From positions 372,001-436,000 of the forward strand of contig NZ_JACVAI010000003.1 of assembly GCF_014851765.1 (NCBI RefSeq): a stretch of DNA of 64,000 nucleotides. Direction: 5' to 3'. Positions within the stretch are counted from its first letter, which is position 1. Each line of letters opens with the position of its first letter. The notes below the pieces were generated by a model. The model searched no databases. It saw only the letters and a list, made by a program, of their open reading frames with translations, and was not told the DNA's origin. The translations under genes and the position numbers were made by a program. Positions 1 through 9,188 of this stretch are shown one piece after another. Source of the stretch: Pseudomonas sp. PDM04 (GTDB taxonomy: Bacteria; Pseudomonadota; Gammaproteobacteria; Pseudomonadales; Pseudomonadaceae).

Positions 1-281
1 AATGAAGCTGTCACCGACTCGCGACTAATCGAGGGTGGCGGCTGAACGCAGGTTAGTCGACCGGGGGATATGGAAAACCGGCGCGCCCGAAGGCGCCCTG
101 CGCACAGCCGCCATAATGGTCAGGGATGGGGAGTACCTGACTTCATGACACTTGTGCACATCCTTAACCCTCGGGCGACTAAACCCGGCCGCTGGAAATC
201 AGCGACGCGGATCAAGTTACGTGGCGACCCCTCAGCGCACAAGCCGGCGGATTCTGGTAGATCTGTAGGCAAAACCGCAAC
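1..281. other. Intergenic sequence at the left edge
   Basis: No convincing gene is visible here. The open frames that cross this stretch have no ribosome binding site and no recognisable protein content. It is probably the upstream region of a gene to the left of the window. I see no promoter or RNA that I can name. Confidence 0.4.
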
Positions 282-387
282 CCCTGTAGGAGCGAGCATG
301 CTCGCGATGAAGGTCCTTACACGGCGGGAATTCAGACACCTCGCGTCATCGTTAACCACCATCGCGAGCCAGCTCGCTCTACAGGAT
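282..387. repeat. REP pair (inverted)
   Basis: Two inverted copies of the Pseudomonas REP core face each other: ctgtaggagcgagcatgctc near 284 and the complementary gagccagctcgctctacag near 366. The pair sits just past the stop of the leftward DUF58 gene, so it may form the 3' end structure of that operon transcript. Confidence 0.75.
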
Positions 388-394
388 TGTGGTG

Positions 395-1726
395 TTAGAG
401 GACGCCGGCCTTTTTCCACTCCAGGTACCGCGTCACCAGCGCCGCACCCAATTCCCGGGGGCTGGCATCCAGCACCGGCACGCCATGGGCATTGAGCCGG
501 TCGTGCAGCTCGGCCCGTGCGTTCAGGTAGTCCACCGTCCCGCAGTAGGTCAAGGCTTCCGACAAGGTTTGCACCGGCGTCTGACGCAAAGGATCGAGCA
601 TGTCTTCGCGCAGGCTCGCCACCAGCACCCGGTGCTGCTGGCCAAGCCGTTGGACCGCGCTGAGCAGTTCGTCATCGTCTTCATCGCGCAGGTTGGTCAC
701 CAGCACCACCAGCGAGCGGCGTTTTTGCCGGGCCAGCAGTTGCGTCACGGCGGCTTGATAGTCGGCGCTGCGCTGACTGCTGCTCAGGTCATACACGCTG
801 TTGAGCAAGACGTTGAGTTGCCCGGCGCCCTTCACCGGCGCCAGGTAGCGCGGTTGCTCGGTGGCAAAGGTGCCGAGCCCCACCGCATCGCCCTGGCGCA
901 GGGCGACATAACTGAGCAACAGGCAGGCATTGAGCGCGTGATCGAAGTGCGCCAGCTCACCGTCCTGGCTGCGCATGCGCCGGCCGCAGTCGAGCAGGAA
1001 CACGATCTGCTGGTCGCGTTCGTCCTGGTATTCGCGGGCAATCGGCGTGCGCTGGCGGGCCGTGGCTTTCCAGTCGATCTGGCGCAGGCTGTCGCCTTCG
1101 CGGAATTCGCGCAACTGGTGAAACTCCAGCCCCAGCCCGCGCCGCGGACGCTGACGCACGCCGAGCTGGCTCAGCCAGTTGTCCACGGCCAGCAACTGGC
1201 CACCGTACAGGCGGGCAAAATCGGGGTAGACGCGGGTGGCGTCCGGCACGCCGGGCAAGCGTCGCTCGTGCCACAGACCCATCGGGCTGGGCAGGCTGAT
1301 TTCACAGCGCTCGAAGCTGAAGTGGCCGCGATTGAGCGGCCGCACGCGGTAGCTCGCCTGGCTGTGCTGGCCGGGTAGCAGCTCGACGGTCAGTGGCAGG
1401 TGTTCAAAGCTCAAGCCGTCGGGAACGTGGTCGAACAGTTGAATGCTCAACGCCTGCGCGAAGTCATGCTCGACATCGATCCGCACATCGCTCCAGCGCC
1501 CGAGCGCCAGGCTGCCAGGCAGTTGTCGTCTGATGCGTGGCGAGGGCAGGCGCTTGACCCGTACCGCGTCGAGCAGCGCCAACGCCAGCAGCGCCAGCAG
1601 CAAGCCCCAGTGAATCGACAGCAGCGTGGCGGGAACGGCGATGTCCAGCGCCCGCAAGGTGCCGAGCACGATGGCGATGACCAACAGCAACGCCACCCAG
1701 GCCAGCAGCAGGCGCGACGGTTTCAC
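395..1726 (-). CDS. DUF58 domain-containing protein
   Basis: A 443-residue membrane-anchored protein that ends the six-gene operon. The N-terminus has two closely spaced hydrophobic segments within the first 50 residues. The DUF58 signature follows (REFREGDSLRQIDWKATARQ), then a vWA-like stretch (QIVFLLDCGRRM) whose MIDAS motif is degenerate, with Cys-Gly-Arg where Ser-x-Ser is usual. I place the start at a GTG whose codon overlaps the TGA of the moxR gene (GTGA), not at the longer upstream frame, because the hydrophobic N-terminus begins directly there. DUF58 proteins are regular partners of MoxR ATPases. The biochemical role is not established. Confidence 0.85.
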   Translation of the reverse strand: MKPSRLLLAWVALLLVIAIVLGTLRALDIAVPATLLSIHWGLLLALLALALLDAVRVKRLPSPRIRRQLPGSLALGRWSDVRIDVEHDFAQALSIQLFDHVPDGLSFEHLPLTVELLPGQHSQASYRVRPLNRGHFSFERCEISLPSPMGLWHERRLPGVPDATRVYPDFARLYGGQLLAVDNWLSQLGVRQRPRRGLGLEFHQLREFREGDSLRQIDWKATARQRTPIAREYQDERDQQIVFLLDCGRRMRSQDGELAHFDHALNACLLLSYVALRQGDAVGLGTFATEQPRYLAPVKGAGQLNVLLNSVYDLSSSQRSADYQAAVTQLLARQKRRSLVVLVTNLRDEDDDELLSAVQRLGQQHRVLVASLREDMLDPLRQTPVQTLSEALTYCGTVDYLNARAELHDRLNAHGVPVLDASPRELGAALVTRYLEWKKAGVL

Positions 1727-2724
1727 AGGCGCGGTGCCGGTACTTGGTCGAGCAGTTGGCGCAACACTTGATCGACTTGCAGCCCTTCGATGTCCAGTTC
1801 CGGGGCAATGCGCACCCGGTGGCGCAACACCGCCAGCGCGCAACCCTTGATGTCGTCGGGGATCACGAACTCACCGCCGCGCAACAAGGCCCGTGCCCGT
1901 GCGCAACGCACCAGAGCGATGGAGGCCCGGGGCCCCGCACCGAGGGTCAGCCCTGGCCAGGTGCGGGTGGCGCGGGCCAGCCGTACGGCGTAGTCGAGGA
2001 CCTGCTCGTCCAGCGGCAATTCACTGGCGATGCGTTGCAGCGCCAGCACGTCCTTGGCTTGCAACACGGTGCGCAGCGGCTGCACGTCGAGCATGTCGGC
2101 CCGGGTCGAACGGCTGACCTGGCGCACCATGGCCAGTTCCTGCTCGGCGTCGGGGTAATCCATGCGCACTTTGAGCATGAAGCGATCCAGCTCGGCTTCC
2201 GGCAGCGGATAGGTGCCTTCCTGTTCGATCGGGTTCTGTGTGGCGAGCACCATGAACGGTTGCGCGATCGGCAGGGCCCGACCTTCGAGGGTGACCTGGC
2301 GCTCCTGCATGGCTTCGAGCAGCGCGGCCTGGGTTTTCGCCGGGGCGCGGTTGATTTCGTCGGCCAGCAGCAGGTGGGTGAACAACGGCCCTTTGCGCAG
2401 TTTGAACTGCTCGGTCTGCAAGTCGTACACCGCGTGCCCGGTGACATCGCTGGGCATCAGGTCCGGGGTGAACTGGATGCGTGCAAACTCACCGCCGAAG
2501 CAGCGGGCGAGGGCGCGCACCAGCAAGGTCTTGCCCAGCCCCGGCACGCCTTCGAGCAGCACATGGCCGCCGGCGATCAAGGCGGTGAGCACGTCGTCGA
2601 TCACGCTGTCCTGGCCGATCACGGCTTTCTGCAGTTCCGCCCGGATCGCCTGGGCCAGCTGGATGGCGCGCTGGCGCTGTTGTTCGGCGTGGCTCGGAGC
2701 GCCGGGCTCGTGCTGTTCGCTCAT
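1723..2724 (-). CDS. MoxR-family AAA+ ATPase
   Basis: A 333-residue AAA_3/MoxR ATPase. The Walker A motif is GVPGLGKT, Walker B is LLADEINRAP, and the sensor region ATQNPIEQEGTYPLPEAELD is typical of the family. The C-terminal lid domain is present. MoxR proteins are thought to act as chaperone-like remodellers that assemble or activate partner proteins, often vWA/DUF58 proteins, and here the DUF58 gene overlaps the 3' end. The start codon overlaps the stop of the DUF4350 gene (ATGA), which suggests translational coupling. Confidence 0.93.
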   Translation of the reverse strand: MSEQHEPGAPSHAEQQRQRAIQLAQAIRAELQKAVIGQDSVIDDVLTALIAGGHVLLEGVPGLGKTLLVRALARCFGGEFARIQFTPDLMPSDVTGHAVYDLQTEQFKLRKGPLFTHLLLADEINRAPAKTQAALLEAMQERQVTLEGRALPIAQPFMVLATQNPIEQEGTYPLPEAELDRFMLKVRMDYPDAEQELAMVRQVSRSTRADMLDVQPLRTVLQAKDVLALQRIASELPLDEQVLDYAVRLARATRTWPGLTLGAGPRASIALVRCARARALLRGGEFVIPDDIKGCALAVLRHRVRIAPELDIEGLQVDQVLRQLLDQVPAPRL

Positions 2725-3881
2725 AAGGTGTTCCTCAAGGTTTGCAGGTGGGCGACCTGGCGGCTGAATTCAACGGCAGACAGCCGTTGTTTCGGTCGCG
2801 GGCCCATGGCCTGGCTGATGGCGCGTGTGGGTTGGCCGCTCAGACGTGCGAGCACCAGCCATTGTTCGGCGACGCCGAGTTGGTCGAAACCGGGGTGACG
2901 CCGTCGCACCCGGCGCAGGATGTCGTGCTGCAAGGCTTGCAGCAGGCTGGCCTGGTCGGCGCGACGCCAGATGAAATCGGCGCTGGCGCGCAGGTGTTCG
3001 TGCAGTTGCCGACGGGCGTTCGGTGCCGGCTCGATCAACGGTCCCTGGCGCACGCCAACGTGCCAGAGACCCAGCAGGACAAGGGCGATCAAGGCCACCA
3101 GTGCCTGTGGGAAATAGCGCAGCAACAAGGTCGGCAGGTTGTCGTGATCGGTGTTGAACAGCAGGGTCACGCGGGTGTCGGCGGTCAGGTACCAGAGCAG
3201 CCAGGCGTTGTCGTACTGGTCGATGTTCGGGGTTTTCCACAGGTCGGCGTCGGTGACGACGATGATCGAGCCGAGCCCGTGGTTCAGTTGCATCATGTGC
3301 GTGGCCCGGGCGCTGTTGGCCCAGGCTTGCGCCAGGTTGTGCGGGTCTTCGAGATGGAATGCGGTGTCGAACGTGGCGTAGGCCGGCGCGTCCTCGTCCT
3401 CGAGATAGAGTTTGGTCAGCTTGGGCTGAGGGTCCTTTTCGACATCGGGGGGCGGGTCCTTGAGATCCCGGGTCAGCAACTGGTGCACCTGTACCCGGTC
3501 GAGCAGCAAGTCACGGCTCTGCCCGAGTTTTTCGTCCCAGATGGATTCGGCGACGAACAGCAGGCGTCCGCCGGCGCGGGTCCAGTTCAGCACCTGGTCG
3601 ATCTGGCGCGGGGTCATGCCCGAGCGGTCGCCGAACAGCAAGAGGCTGTGTTGCCGGGGTTCCAGGGTGGGCAGGGCGTCGAGGCCGTTGGCATGGCTGA
3701 CGCTGAGGCCCTGTTTGCGCAGAAAGTGTTCGGCGGCGAGGTAGGGGTTGGTCTGGGCTTCCGGGGAGGGGCCGTGGTCGATGATTTCCTGATAAGGGAC
3801 GGCCCGGGCGTACAGGTACGCCCCCAGCGCGATCAGCAGCGCAGCGCAGGCGCCGGCCAGGAGCGCGAGGCGCCGGTTCAA
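2721..3881 (-). CDS. DUF4350 domain-containing membrane protein
   Basis: A 386-residue protein with an N-terminal membrane segment (about residues 5-25) and a second one near residue 270 (ALVALIALVLLGLWHVG). Between them is a periplasmic DUF4350 region with a GATase-like fold (LLLFGDRSGMTPRQIDQVLNW). The cytoplasmic C-terminus is Arg-rich. It overlaps the genes on both sides by four bases. Function is unknown. The operon context ties it to the MoxR ATPase and the DUF4129 protein. Confidence 0.85.
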   Translation of the reverse strand: MNRRLALLAGACAALLIALGAYLYARAVPYQEIIDHGPSPEAQTNPYLAAEHFLRKQGLSVSHANGLDALPTLEPRQHSLLLFGDRSGMTPRQIDQVLNWTRAGGRLLFVAESIWDEKLGQSRDLLLDRVQVHQLLTRDLKDPPPDVEKDPQPKLTKLYLEDEDAPAYATFDTAFHLEDPHNLAQAWANSARATHMMQLNHGLGSIIVVTDADLWKTPNIDQYDNAWLLWYLTADTRVTLLFNTDHDNLPTLLLRYFPQALVALIALVLLGLWHVGVRQGPLIEPAPNARRQLHEHLRASADFIWRRADQASLLQALQHDILRRVRRRHPGFDQLGVAEQWLVLARLSGQPTRAISQAMGPRPKQRLSAVEFSRQVAHLQTLRNTL

Positions 3882-5419
3882 CGCGCCGCCCCCGCGTCGA
3901 ACACGCTACGCCAGCCGTCACACAATTGCTGCCGCACCGCTGCGCTCGGCAGACGATGCCCATAGGCCATGTTCTGCCAGTGGCGGGTGAGGTTGCGGCT
4001 GAAGTCCAGCAGCTCGGGTTGTTGCAGGTGTTCGACATACGCCAGCACCTGGCCTTCGGTGTCGGCGGGTTTGAGTGGCACGCGGTAATCGTGCAGCAAA
4101 TGACTGAGCAGGGCACGGTAGAGCAAGCCGAGCGCTTCGCGCGGGTTGGTTTGCCAGAGGCTGTCGACACTGGCGGCGATGTCGGCGGGCAGGGTTTCGC
4201 GGTTCAGGTCCAGACCGAAAGCCTGTGGCGGCAACGGTCGCGTCAGCTGGCTCGGCAACCGTGGGCGGCGGCTGACGAACGCCTGCAGCCAGTCGCGATA
4301 ACGCCAGACCAGCCAGCCGAGCGCGCCGATGACGGTGCTCCACAACAGCACCTCGATCACGCTCGCCAGGGCGCCGAAGCGTTGTTGGTCCAGCAGCCTG
4401 AGCAGCGCTTTCAACCACGCGGGGCCTTCGTCGTCGCTCGTCGGGTTCGCGGGCCGTTCTTCGCCAAAACGATAGCGGGTGACCGTTTCCTTGTTCTTGA
4501 ACGGCGGTTGATCGAGGATCGCCCGGACGCTGTCGCGGGAGGCCTGGCTGGTCAGGGGCTGGTTCAGCAGGCGCGGCGCGTCGGGGGCAATGGCCGGTTC
4601 ATCGGCCCGCACGTCGGCGGTCGTTGGCACCAGCAGGAAGGCCGCCAGCAGCAGGCCCGCGGCGGTGCTGCCCAGGCGCTGTCGCAGGCGGCGGAACACC
4701 AGTTCGATGTCCCAGGCCTCCAGCACCGTGCGCCGGTTCAAATACAGGCTGAAGCCACAGGCCACGTAAATCGGTTCCCACACCACCAGCACCACGACAT
4801 AGAAGGCATTGGTCAGGTGTTCCAGCCAGCGCCAGTCCTGTGTCGCGACGGACAGCAGCGTCTGCCAGCCCCAGTCGAGTTCGACCTGTTGCGGCAACAG
4901 CAGATAGAACAGCACCATCAGGCCGACCCACAACCCGCACTCCAGGTGCACGCCGATGATCGTCAGCCAGCGCGCCGCGCCGCCGTCGCGCTGCAACAAC
5001 ACCTGCAGGCGCTGCTGCCGTTCCAGGCCGCCGAGGCCTTCGAGTTGCACCACCGGCAGCAGGAAACTGCGGCTCAGGCTCAGACGGCGCCAGGTCAGGC
5101 TCGCCAGCAGTTGTGGCTTGAGCAGCCGTGGCCATTGGCGCAACGCCTGTTTCAGCGTCGGCGTTTCACCGAACAGGGCTTTGGACAGGATATACAGCGG
5201 CAGGCGTTCGAACGCCGGTTTCAGCCACCAGAAGAGGATCACCGCCAGCGACGGGGAATCCCACAGCAGCACCGTGAGCAGTGCAAACACCGGCAGGGTG
5301 ACGATGGCCCAACTGGTGAGCAGCAGGCGCTGGTGCCGCTGGCTCAGCAGCACGCCGAGGTCCATGGCTTCCCAGGTGGAACGCGGGCGGATCACCACGG
5401 TGGCGTCACTCAGGCGCAT
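3878..5419 (-). CDS. DUF4129 domain-containing membrane protein
   Basis: A 513-residue multispanning protein. The N-terminal half has several hydrophobic helices (for example around WAIVTLPVFALLTVLLW and GLWVGLMVLFYLLLP). A hydrophilic, probably periplasmic, middle part follows, then another helix and the C-terminal DUF4129 region (RALLSHLLHDYRVPL). The longer frame begins at 5479, but I start at MRLSDATVVIRP because it overlaps the upstream spoIIM-like gene by only 14 bases and the preceding residues are low quality. Some DUF4129 proteins carry a transglutaminase-like domain. None is visible here. Confidence 0.82.
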   Translation of the reverse strand: MRLSDATVVIRPRSTWEAMDLGVLLSQRHQRLLLTSWAIVTLPVFALLTVLLWDSPSLAVILFWWLKPAFERLPLYILSKALFGETPTLKQALRQWPRLLKPQLLASLTWRRLSLSRSFLLPVVQLEGLGGLERQQRLQVLLQRDGGAARWLTIIGVHLECGLWVGLMVLFYLLLPQQVELDWGWQTLLSVATQDWRWLEHLTNAFYVVVLVVWEPIYVACGFSLYLNRRTVLEAWDIELVFRRLRQRLGSTAAGLLLAAFLLVPTTADVRADEPAIAPDAPRLLNQPLTSQASRDSVRAILDQPPFKNKETVTRYRFGEERPANPTSDDEGPAWLKALLRLLDQQRFGALASVIEVLLWSTVIGALGWLVWRYRDWLQAFVSRRPRLPSQLTRPLPPQAFGLDLNRETLPADIAASVDSLWQTNPREALGLLYRALLSHLLHDYRVPLKPADTEGQVLAYVEHLQQPELLDFSRNLTRHWQNMAYGHRLPSAAVRQQLCDGWRSVFDAGAAR

Positions 5420-6383
5420 GGCGAGTCCGTCCGGCCAGCAGCAGGTACAGGGCCACCAACACCCAGAGCGCTGCGCCAACCAGGTATTTGGTGATCGGCG
5501 CAGGTCCGGTCATCGATGACCAGTAGGCTTCGATGAACGCAGCGATCAGCAGAAACAGCATGACCCCGCAGATCAGCAGCACGCTTTTGCGCGCCGCCAC
5601 GCGCAAGGCCTCGGCGCGGCGCAGGCGTCCCGGCGCGACCAGCGCCCAGCCCAGTTGCAGGCCGGCGGCCCCGGCCAGGGCGATGGCGCTGAGTTCGAAG
5701 GCACCGTGACCGATGACGAACGACCAGAAGGTCTGTCCGTAGCCAATCTGCGTCAGGTGCCCGGCCACCGCGCCGATCATCAAGCCATTGAAGAACAGGA
5801 AAAACGCGCTGCCCAGGCCAAACAGCAAGCCGCTGGCGAAGGTCTGAAAGGCGATGCCGATGTTGTGCATGATGTAGAAACCGAACATCACCCAGTCTTC
5901 ACTGGCCGCCCGTTCCGCCGAGCGCCCGAGGTGACCGGCCACCGGGTCGTACATGCCTTGCATCTGGTTCACCTGTTCGGCCGGGATCAGGTTGTAGATC
6001 AGGTCCGGGAACAGGTACACCAGACATGCAAAACCGATCAGGCTGCCAAAGAACATCAGGCTGGCGGCGAGCACGAAGCGCCACTGTTCGCGCACCAGGC
6101 GCGGGAAGTCCGCCAGGATGAACCCCGCGATCCTGGGCCCCAGGCGGCTGCGATGCCGATACAACTGCTGGTGCCCGCGCAGGACTTGTTGCTGCAACGA
6201 GTCGACCAGGAAACTGCTGTAGCCGCGCTCCTGGGCCAGCGCCAGGTGTTGGCAGAGCCGGCGATACTCCCGGGGGAAATCCTCGAGCCGTGAAGTGCCC
6301 TTGCCCCGTTCGAGCCGGTCGAGCATCAGGGCGAACTGCGTCCATTGCGCTTTGTGTCGATTCTCGAAATGGCTCTGTTTCAT
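5406..6383 (-). CDS. Stage II sporulation protein M (SpoIIM) family membrane protein
   Basis: A 325-residue SpoIIM/DUF95-type protein. The N-terminal 100 residues are charged and helical and probably cytoplasmic. After that come about five membrane helices with the family pattern (FYIMHNIGIAFQTFASGLLFGLG, then FVIGHGAFELSAIALAGAAGL). In Bacillus, SpoIIM acts with SpoIID and SpoIIP in peptidoglycan remodelling during engulfment. In non-sporulating bacteria such as this one, the family occurs in MoxR clusters and its role is unknown. It overlaps the RDD gene upstream by four bases. Confidence 0.88.
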   Translation of the reverse strand: MKQSHFENRHKAQWTQFALMLDRLERGKGTSRLEDFPREYRRLCQHLALAQERGYSSFLVDSLQQQVLRGHQQLYRHRSRLGPRIAGFILADFPRLVREQWRFVLAASLMFFGSLIGFACLVYLFPDLIYNLIPAEQVNQMQGMYDPVAGHLGRSAERAASEDWVMFGFYIMHNIGIAFQTFASGLLFGLGSAFFLFFNGLMIGAVAGHLTQIGYGQTFWSFVIGHGAFELSAIALAGAAGLQLGWALVAPGRLRRAEALRVAARKSVLLICGVMLFLLIAAFIEAYWSSMTGPAPITKYLVGAALWVLVALYLLLAGRTRHAPE

Positions 6384-7105
6384 GAGGGGCCCAACAGGCC
6401 GCGGGCGATGCCGTTGAGGTGCGTCACGGCCCGGGGCGCCGGGACTTGCAAGGGCTGCGCAAGGATCGACGCAACCTCCAGGGCCCGCGCTTCGGAGAGT
6501 TCGTGCTGACGCTCGGCAAAGCCGAGGATGGCGCGTTGCTCAGGCAGGGTCAGGGGGAACGTCGCGCGCTGCGGTTCGGCCTCCGGCAACTGCGGCCGGG
6601 CGAGCGGTCGTTCGCGGTAGATCACCAGCGTGCCGGCCGCCAGGTCGCCCAGGCGCTTGAAGTTGGGGTGCAGCAGGCAACTGAGGGCGCCGAGGCAATA
6701 ACCGAACGGCAGCAGGTCGACCACGCGCAGCAGGTTGCGCAACAGCGAGGCGGACCAGCCGATCGGTGTGCCGTCGTCCTGCACGACCCGCAGGCCCATC
6801 CATTGTTTGCCCGGCGAACGGCCCTGGTTGAGCACTTCGAACAGCACCATGTACCACCAGCTCACCCCGAACAGCAGGATCGAGCCCAGCCCGGCGCCGA
6901 GCTTGCCGAGGAAGGCCAGGACGATAAACAGCAGGCCCAGGATCAGCCCGCGCAGGCCCAGGTCGATGGCGAACGCCAGCGCACGAACCATCAACCCGGC
7001 CGGGCGCAGAGGCAAGTCGATGCCTTCCGGCGTTTCCACCTGGAACCGCGTATCCAGTGGTGGGGACAGCGTCGCTTTCCTTGGCAGTGCTGTGCTCTCG
7101 AGCAT
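6380..7105 (-). CDS. RDD family membrane protein
   Basis: First gene of the six-gene operon, 241 residues. The RDD domain spans roughly residues 35-150, with Arg-Ala-Leu-Ala-Phe-Ala-Ile-Asp in the first helix and GRSPGKQWMGLRVV in the conserved loop. Two or three membrane helices are visible. The frame extends two codons upstream to a TTG, but the ATG at 7105 is the better start. The divergent sbcB gene begins 184 bases away, so both promoters must lie in that interval. Confidence 0.85.
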   Translation of the reverse strand: MLESTALPRKATLSPPLDTRFQVETPEGIDLPLRPAGLMVRALAFAIDLGLRGLILGLLFIVLAFLGKLGAGLGSILLFGVSWWYMVLFEVLNQGRSPGKQWMGLRVVQDDGTPIGWSASLLRNLLRVVDLLPFGYCLGALSCLLHPNFKRLGDLAAGTLVIYRERPLARPQLPEAEPQRATFPLTLPEQRAILGFAERQHELSEARALEVASILAQPLQVPAPRAVTHLNGIARGLLGPS

Positions 7106-7289
7106 GGGCAACCTGATGTCGTGGCCTGATCGGGATTCTATGGCCAGCCGATGCTAGCAGCCTCTTGGGGGGAAACGACATCCCTATGTATTGCACGCGG
7201 TGAAGGCGGACGTGACTGGATGCAAGATCGCTGGCCGGGGCGGGACGCAAACGCCTAGACTTCGCTGATCTTCAGTTCAGGAACAGCCC

Positions 7290-8720
7290 GTGACCTCGAT
7301 CTTCTGGTACGACTATGAAACCACTGGCATCAACCCGCGATGCGACCGGCCGCTGCAAGTGGCGGGGCTGCGTACCGATTTCGATCTGAATGTCATAGAC
7401 GAACCGGTCAACCTCTATTGCCGGCCTGCCGATGACATCCTGCCGCATCCGGCCGCCTGTGCGATCACGGGCATCACGCCGGGGCAATTGACCGAACACG
7501 GTTTGAGCGAAGCCGACTTCATGACCCGGGTGCACGCCGAACTGGCCGCGCCCGGCACCTGCGGCGCCGGCTACAACACGTTGCGTTTCGACGACGAAAT
7601 GACCCGCTACAGCCTGTACCGCAACTTTTTCGACCCCTACGCCCGGGAATGGCAGGGTGGAAACAGTCGCTGGGACCTGATCGATGTGGTCCGCGCGGCG
7701 TACGCCTTGCGCCCGGATGGTCTGGCCTGGCCCACGGATGAGGAGGGGCGGGTGACGCTCAGGCTCGAGCGCCTGACCGAGGCCAACGGCATCGATCACG
7801 GCAACGCCCACGAAGCGCTGTCCGACGTTCGCGCCACCATCGCCCTGGCGCGCTTGATCCGCGAGAAACAGCCCAAACTGTACGACTGGCTATTCCATTT
7901 GCGCAGCAAACAGAAGGTCATGGATCAGATTCGGCTGTTGCAGCCGATGGTGCACATTTCCGGGCGATTCTCCGCCGCCCGCAGTTATGTTGGCGTGGTG
8001 TTGCCGCTGGCCTGGCATCCTCGCAACAAGAACGCGTTGATTGTCTGCGACCTGCACCTGGATCCCCAGGGTTTGCTCGACCTGGACGCCGATACCCTGC
8101 GTCAGCGCCTGTATACCCGTCGCGAGGACCTGGCCGAGGGCGAGTTGCCGGTGCCGCTCAAGCTCATCCACATCAACAAATGCCCGGTGGTCGCGCCGAT
8201 GTCGGTGTTGCGTCCCGATGATCAGCAGCGCCTGGGGCTCGACATGGCGTTGTATCAGGCACGGGCCTTGCGACTAAACGACGCACGGCAAGTCTGGCAA
8301 GACAAGATCCAGTCTATTTATGCCCGCGAAGATTTCACTCAGAGCCAGGACCCGGAGCAACAGTTATACGACGGGTTTATCGGTGACAGGGACCGGCGTC
8401 TTTGTGAGCAAGTCCGGGCGGCTGACCCGGCGCAATTAGCGCAGGAACACTGGCCTTTCGATGATGAACGTTTACCGGAACTATTGTTTCGATATCGAGC
8501 ACGTAACTTTTTCGATACCTTGAGTTTCGAAGAGCAGGAACGTTGGCGAATATTCTGTCAGCAACGTTTGTCAGACCCTCAATGGGGAGCGCCAAATACC
8601 CTGGTAACTTTCCTGGAGGCCGCGGCCCAGTTGAATATTACTGCCACGCCATTTCAGCAACAGGTGCTCGGTGAATGGGGTAATTATGTCGAGGTATTGC
8701 GCAGACGTTTGAAGCTTTGA
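7290..8720 (+). CDS. sbcB: Exodeoxyribonuclease I
   Basis: A 476-residue 3'-5' exonuclease acting on single-stranded DNA, involved in recombination and mismatch repair. The DEDD exonuclease core is clear: WYDYETTGINP gives Asp-x-Glu, AGYNTLRFDDE the second motif, and NAHEALSDVRAT the HxAxxD motif. The C-terminal SH3-like and helical ExoI domains follow. Length fits the family (about 475). The start is a GTG preceded by a weak purine stretch (ttcagga). The gene stands alone between the RDD operon and mvaT. Confidence 0.95.
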   Translation: MTSIFWYDYETTGINPRCDRPLQVAGLRTDFDLNVIDEPVNLYCRPADDILPHPAACAITGITPGQLTEHGLSEADFMTRVHAELAAPGTCGAGYNTLRFDDEMTRYSLYRNFFDPYAREWQGGNSRWDLIDVVRAAYALRPDGLAWPTDEEGRVTLRLERLTEANGIDHGNAHEALSDVRATIALARLIREKQPKLYDWLFHLRSKQKVMDQIRLLQPMVHISGRFSAARSYVGVVLPLAWHPRNKNALIVCDLHLDPQGLLDLDADTLRQRLYTRREDLAEGELPVPLKLIHINKCPVVAPMSVLRPDDQQRLGLDMALYQARALRLNDARQVWQDKIQSIYAREDFTQSQDPEQQLYDGFIGDRDRRLCEQVRAADPAQLAQEHWPFDDERLPELLFRYRARNFFDTLSFEEQERWRIFCQQRLSDPQWGAPNTLVTFLEAAAQLNITATPFQQQVLGEWGNYVEVLRRRLKL

Positions 8721-8730
8721 AAATGAAAAT

Positions 8731-8752
8731 GCCCGGTGCTGAAATACCGGGC
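8731..8752 (+). terminator. Hairpin after sbcB
   Basis: A stem gcccggt/accgggc begins 11 bases after the sbcB stop. It has no U-run on the plus strand, so it may act together with the next hairpin (8761-8781). Confidence 0.5.
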
Positions 8753-8753
8753 A

Positions 8754-8783
8754 TAAAAAAACGCCAGCCCGTGGCTGGCGTTC
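8754..8783 (-). terminator. Rho-independent terminator of mvaT
   Basis: Read on the minus strand, an acgccagcc/ggctggcgt hairpin is followed directly by seven or more T residues. It lies about 30 bases after the mvaT stop and is a textbook intrinsic terminator. Confidence 0.88.
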
Positions 8784-8810
8784 TTGCGTAACGGTTTGTA
8801 GCGCAGAGGC

Positions 8811-9188
8811 TTAGCCCAGCAGGGTTGCCCAGCCTTCAACCACGTCGCCGCCCCACTTGGCTTTCCACTCTTTCAGCGTTTTGTGGTTGCCACCTTTGGT
8901 TTCGATGACTTCGCCGTTGTGCGGGTTTTTGTATTGTTTAACTTTGCGAGCGCGCTTGGTGCCGGTAGTTTTTACTGCGCCGCTGCGGGGTGCCTTGGTT
9001 TTGGATTCTGGATCCAGCAGCGCGATGATGTCACGCAGCGACTTGGAATATTCAGCCATCAGGGCGCGCAGTTTGCCTTCGAATTCCAGCTCGGTTTGCA
9101 GTTTGTCGTCTTGGGACAGATTCTTCAAACGGGCTTGCAGCTCTTTGATAGCTTCTTCGGTGGCGCGATATTCGTTGATCAAGGACAT
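8811..9188 (-). CDS. mvaT: H-NS-like nucleoid protein MvaT
   Basis: A 125-residue xenogeneic silencer of the Pseudomonas MvaT/MvaU family. The N-terminal half is a coiled-coil oligomerisation domain (MSLINEYRATEEAIKELQ and onwards). The C-terminal DNA-binding part contains the conserved KQYKNPHNGEVIETKGGNHK and ends WKAKWGGDVVEGWATLLG, with the AT-hook-like minor-groove loop. The opening residues match P. aeruginosa MvaT as I recall it. The RBS is AAGGTAG. MvaT silences AT-rich, horizontally acquired DNA. Confidence 0.95.
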   Translation of the reverse strand: MSLINEYRATEEAIKELQARLKNLSQDDKLQTELEFEGKLRALMAEYSKSLRDIIALLDPESKTKAPRSGAVKTTGTKRARKVKQYKNPHNGEVIETKGGNHKTLKEWKAKWGGDVVEGWATLLG

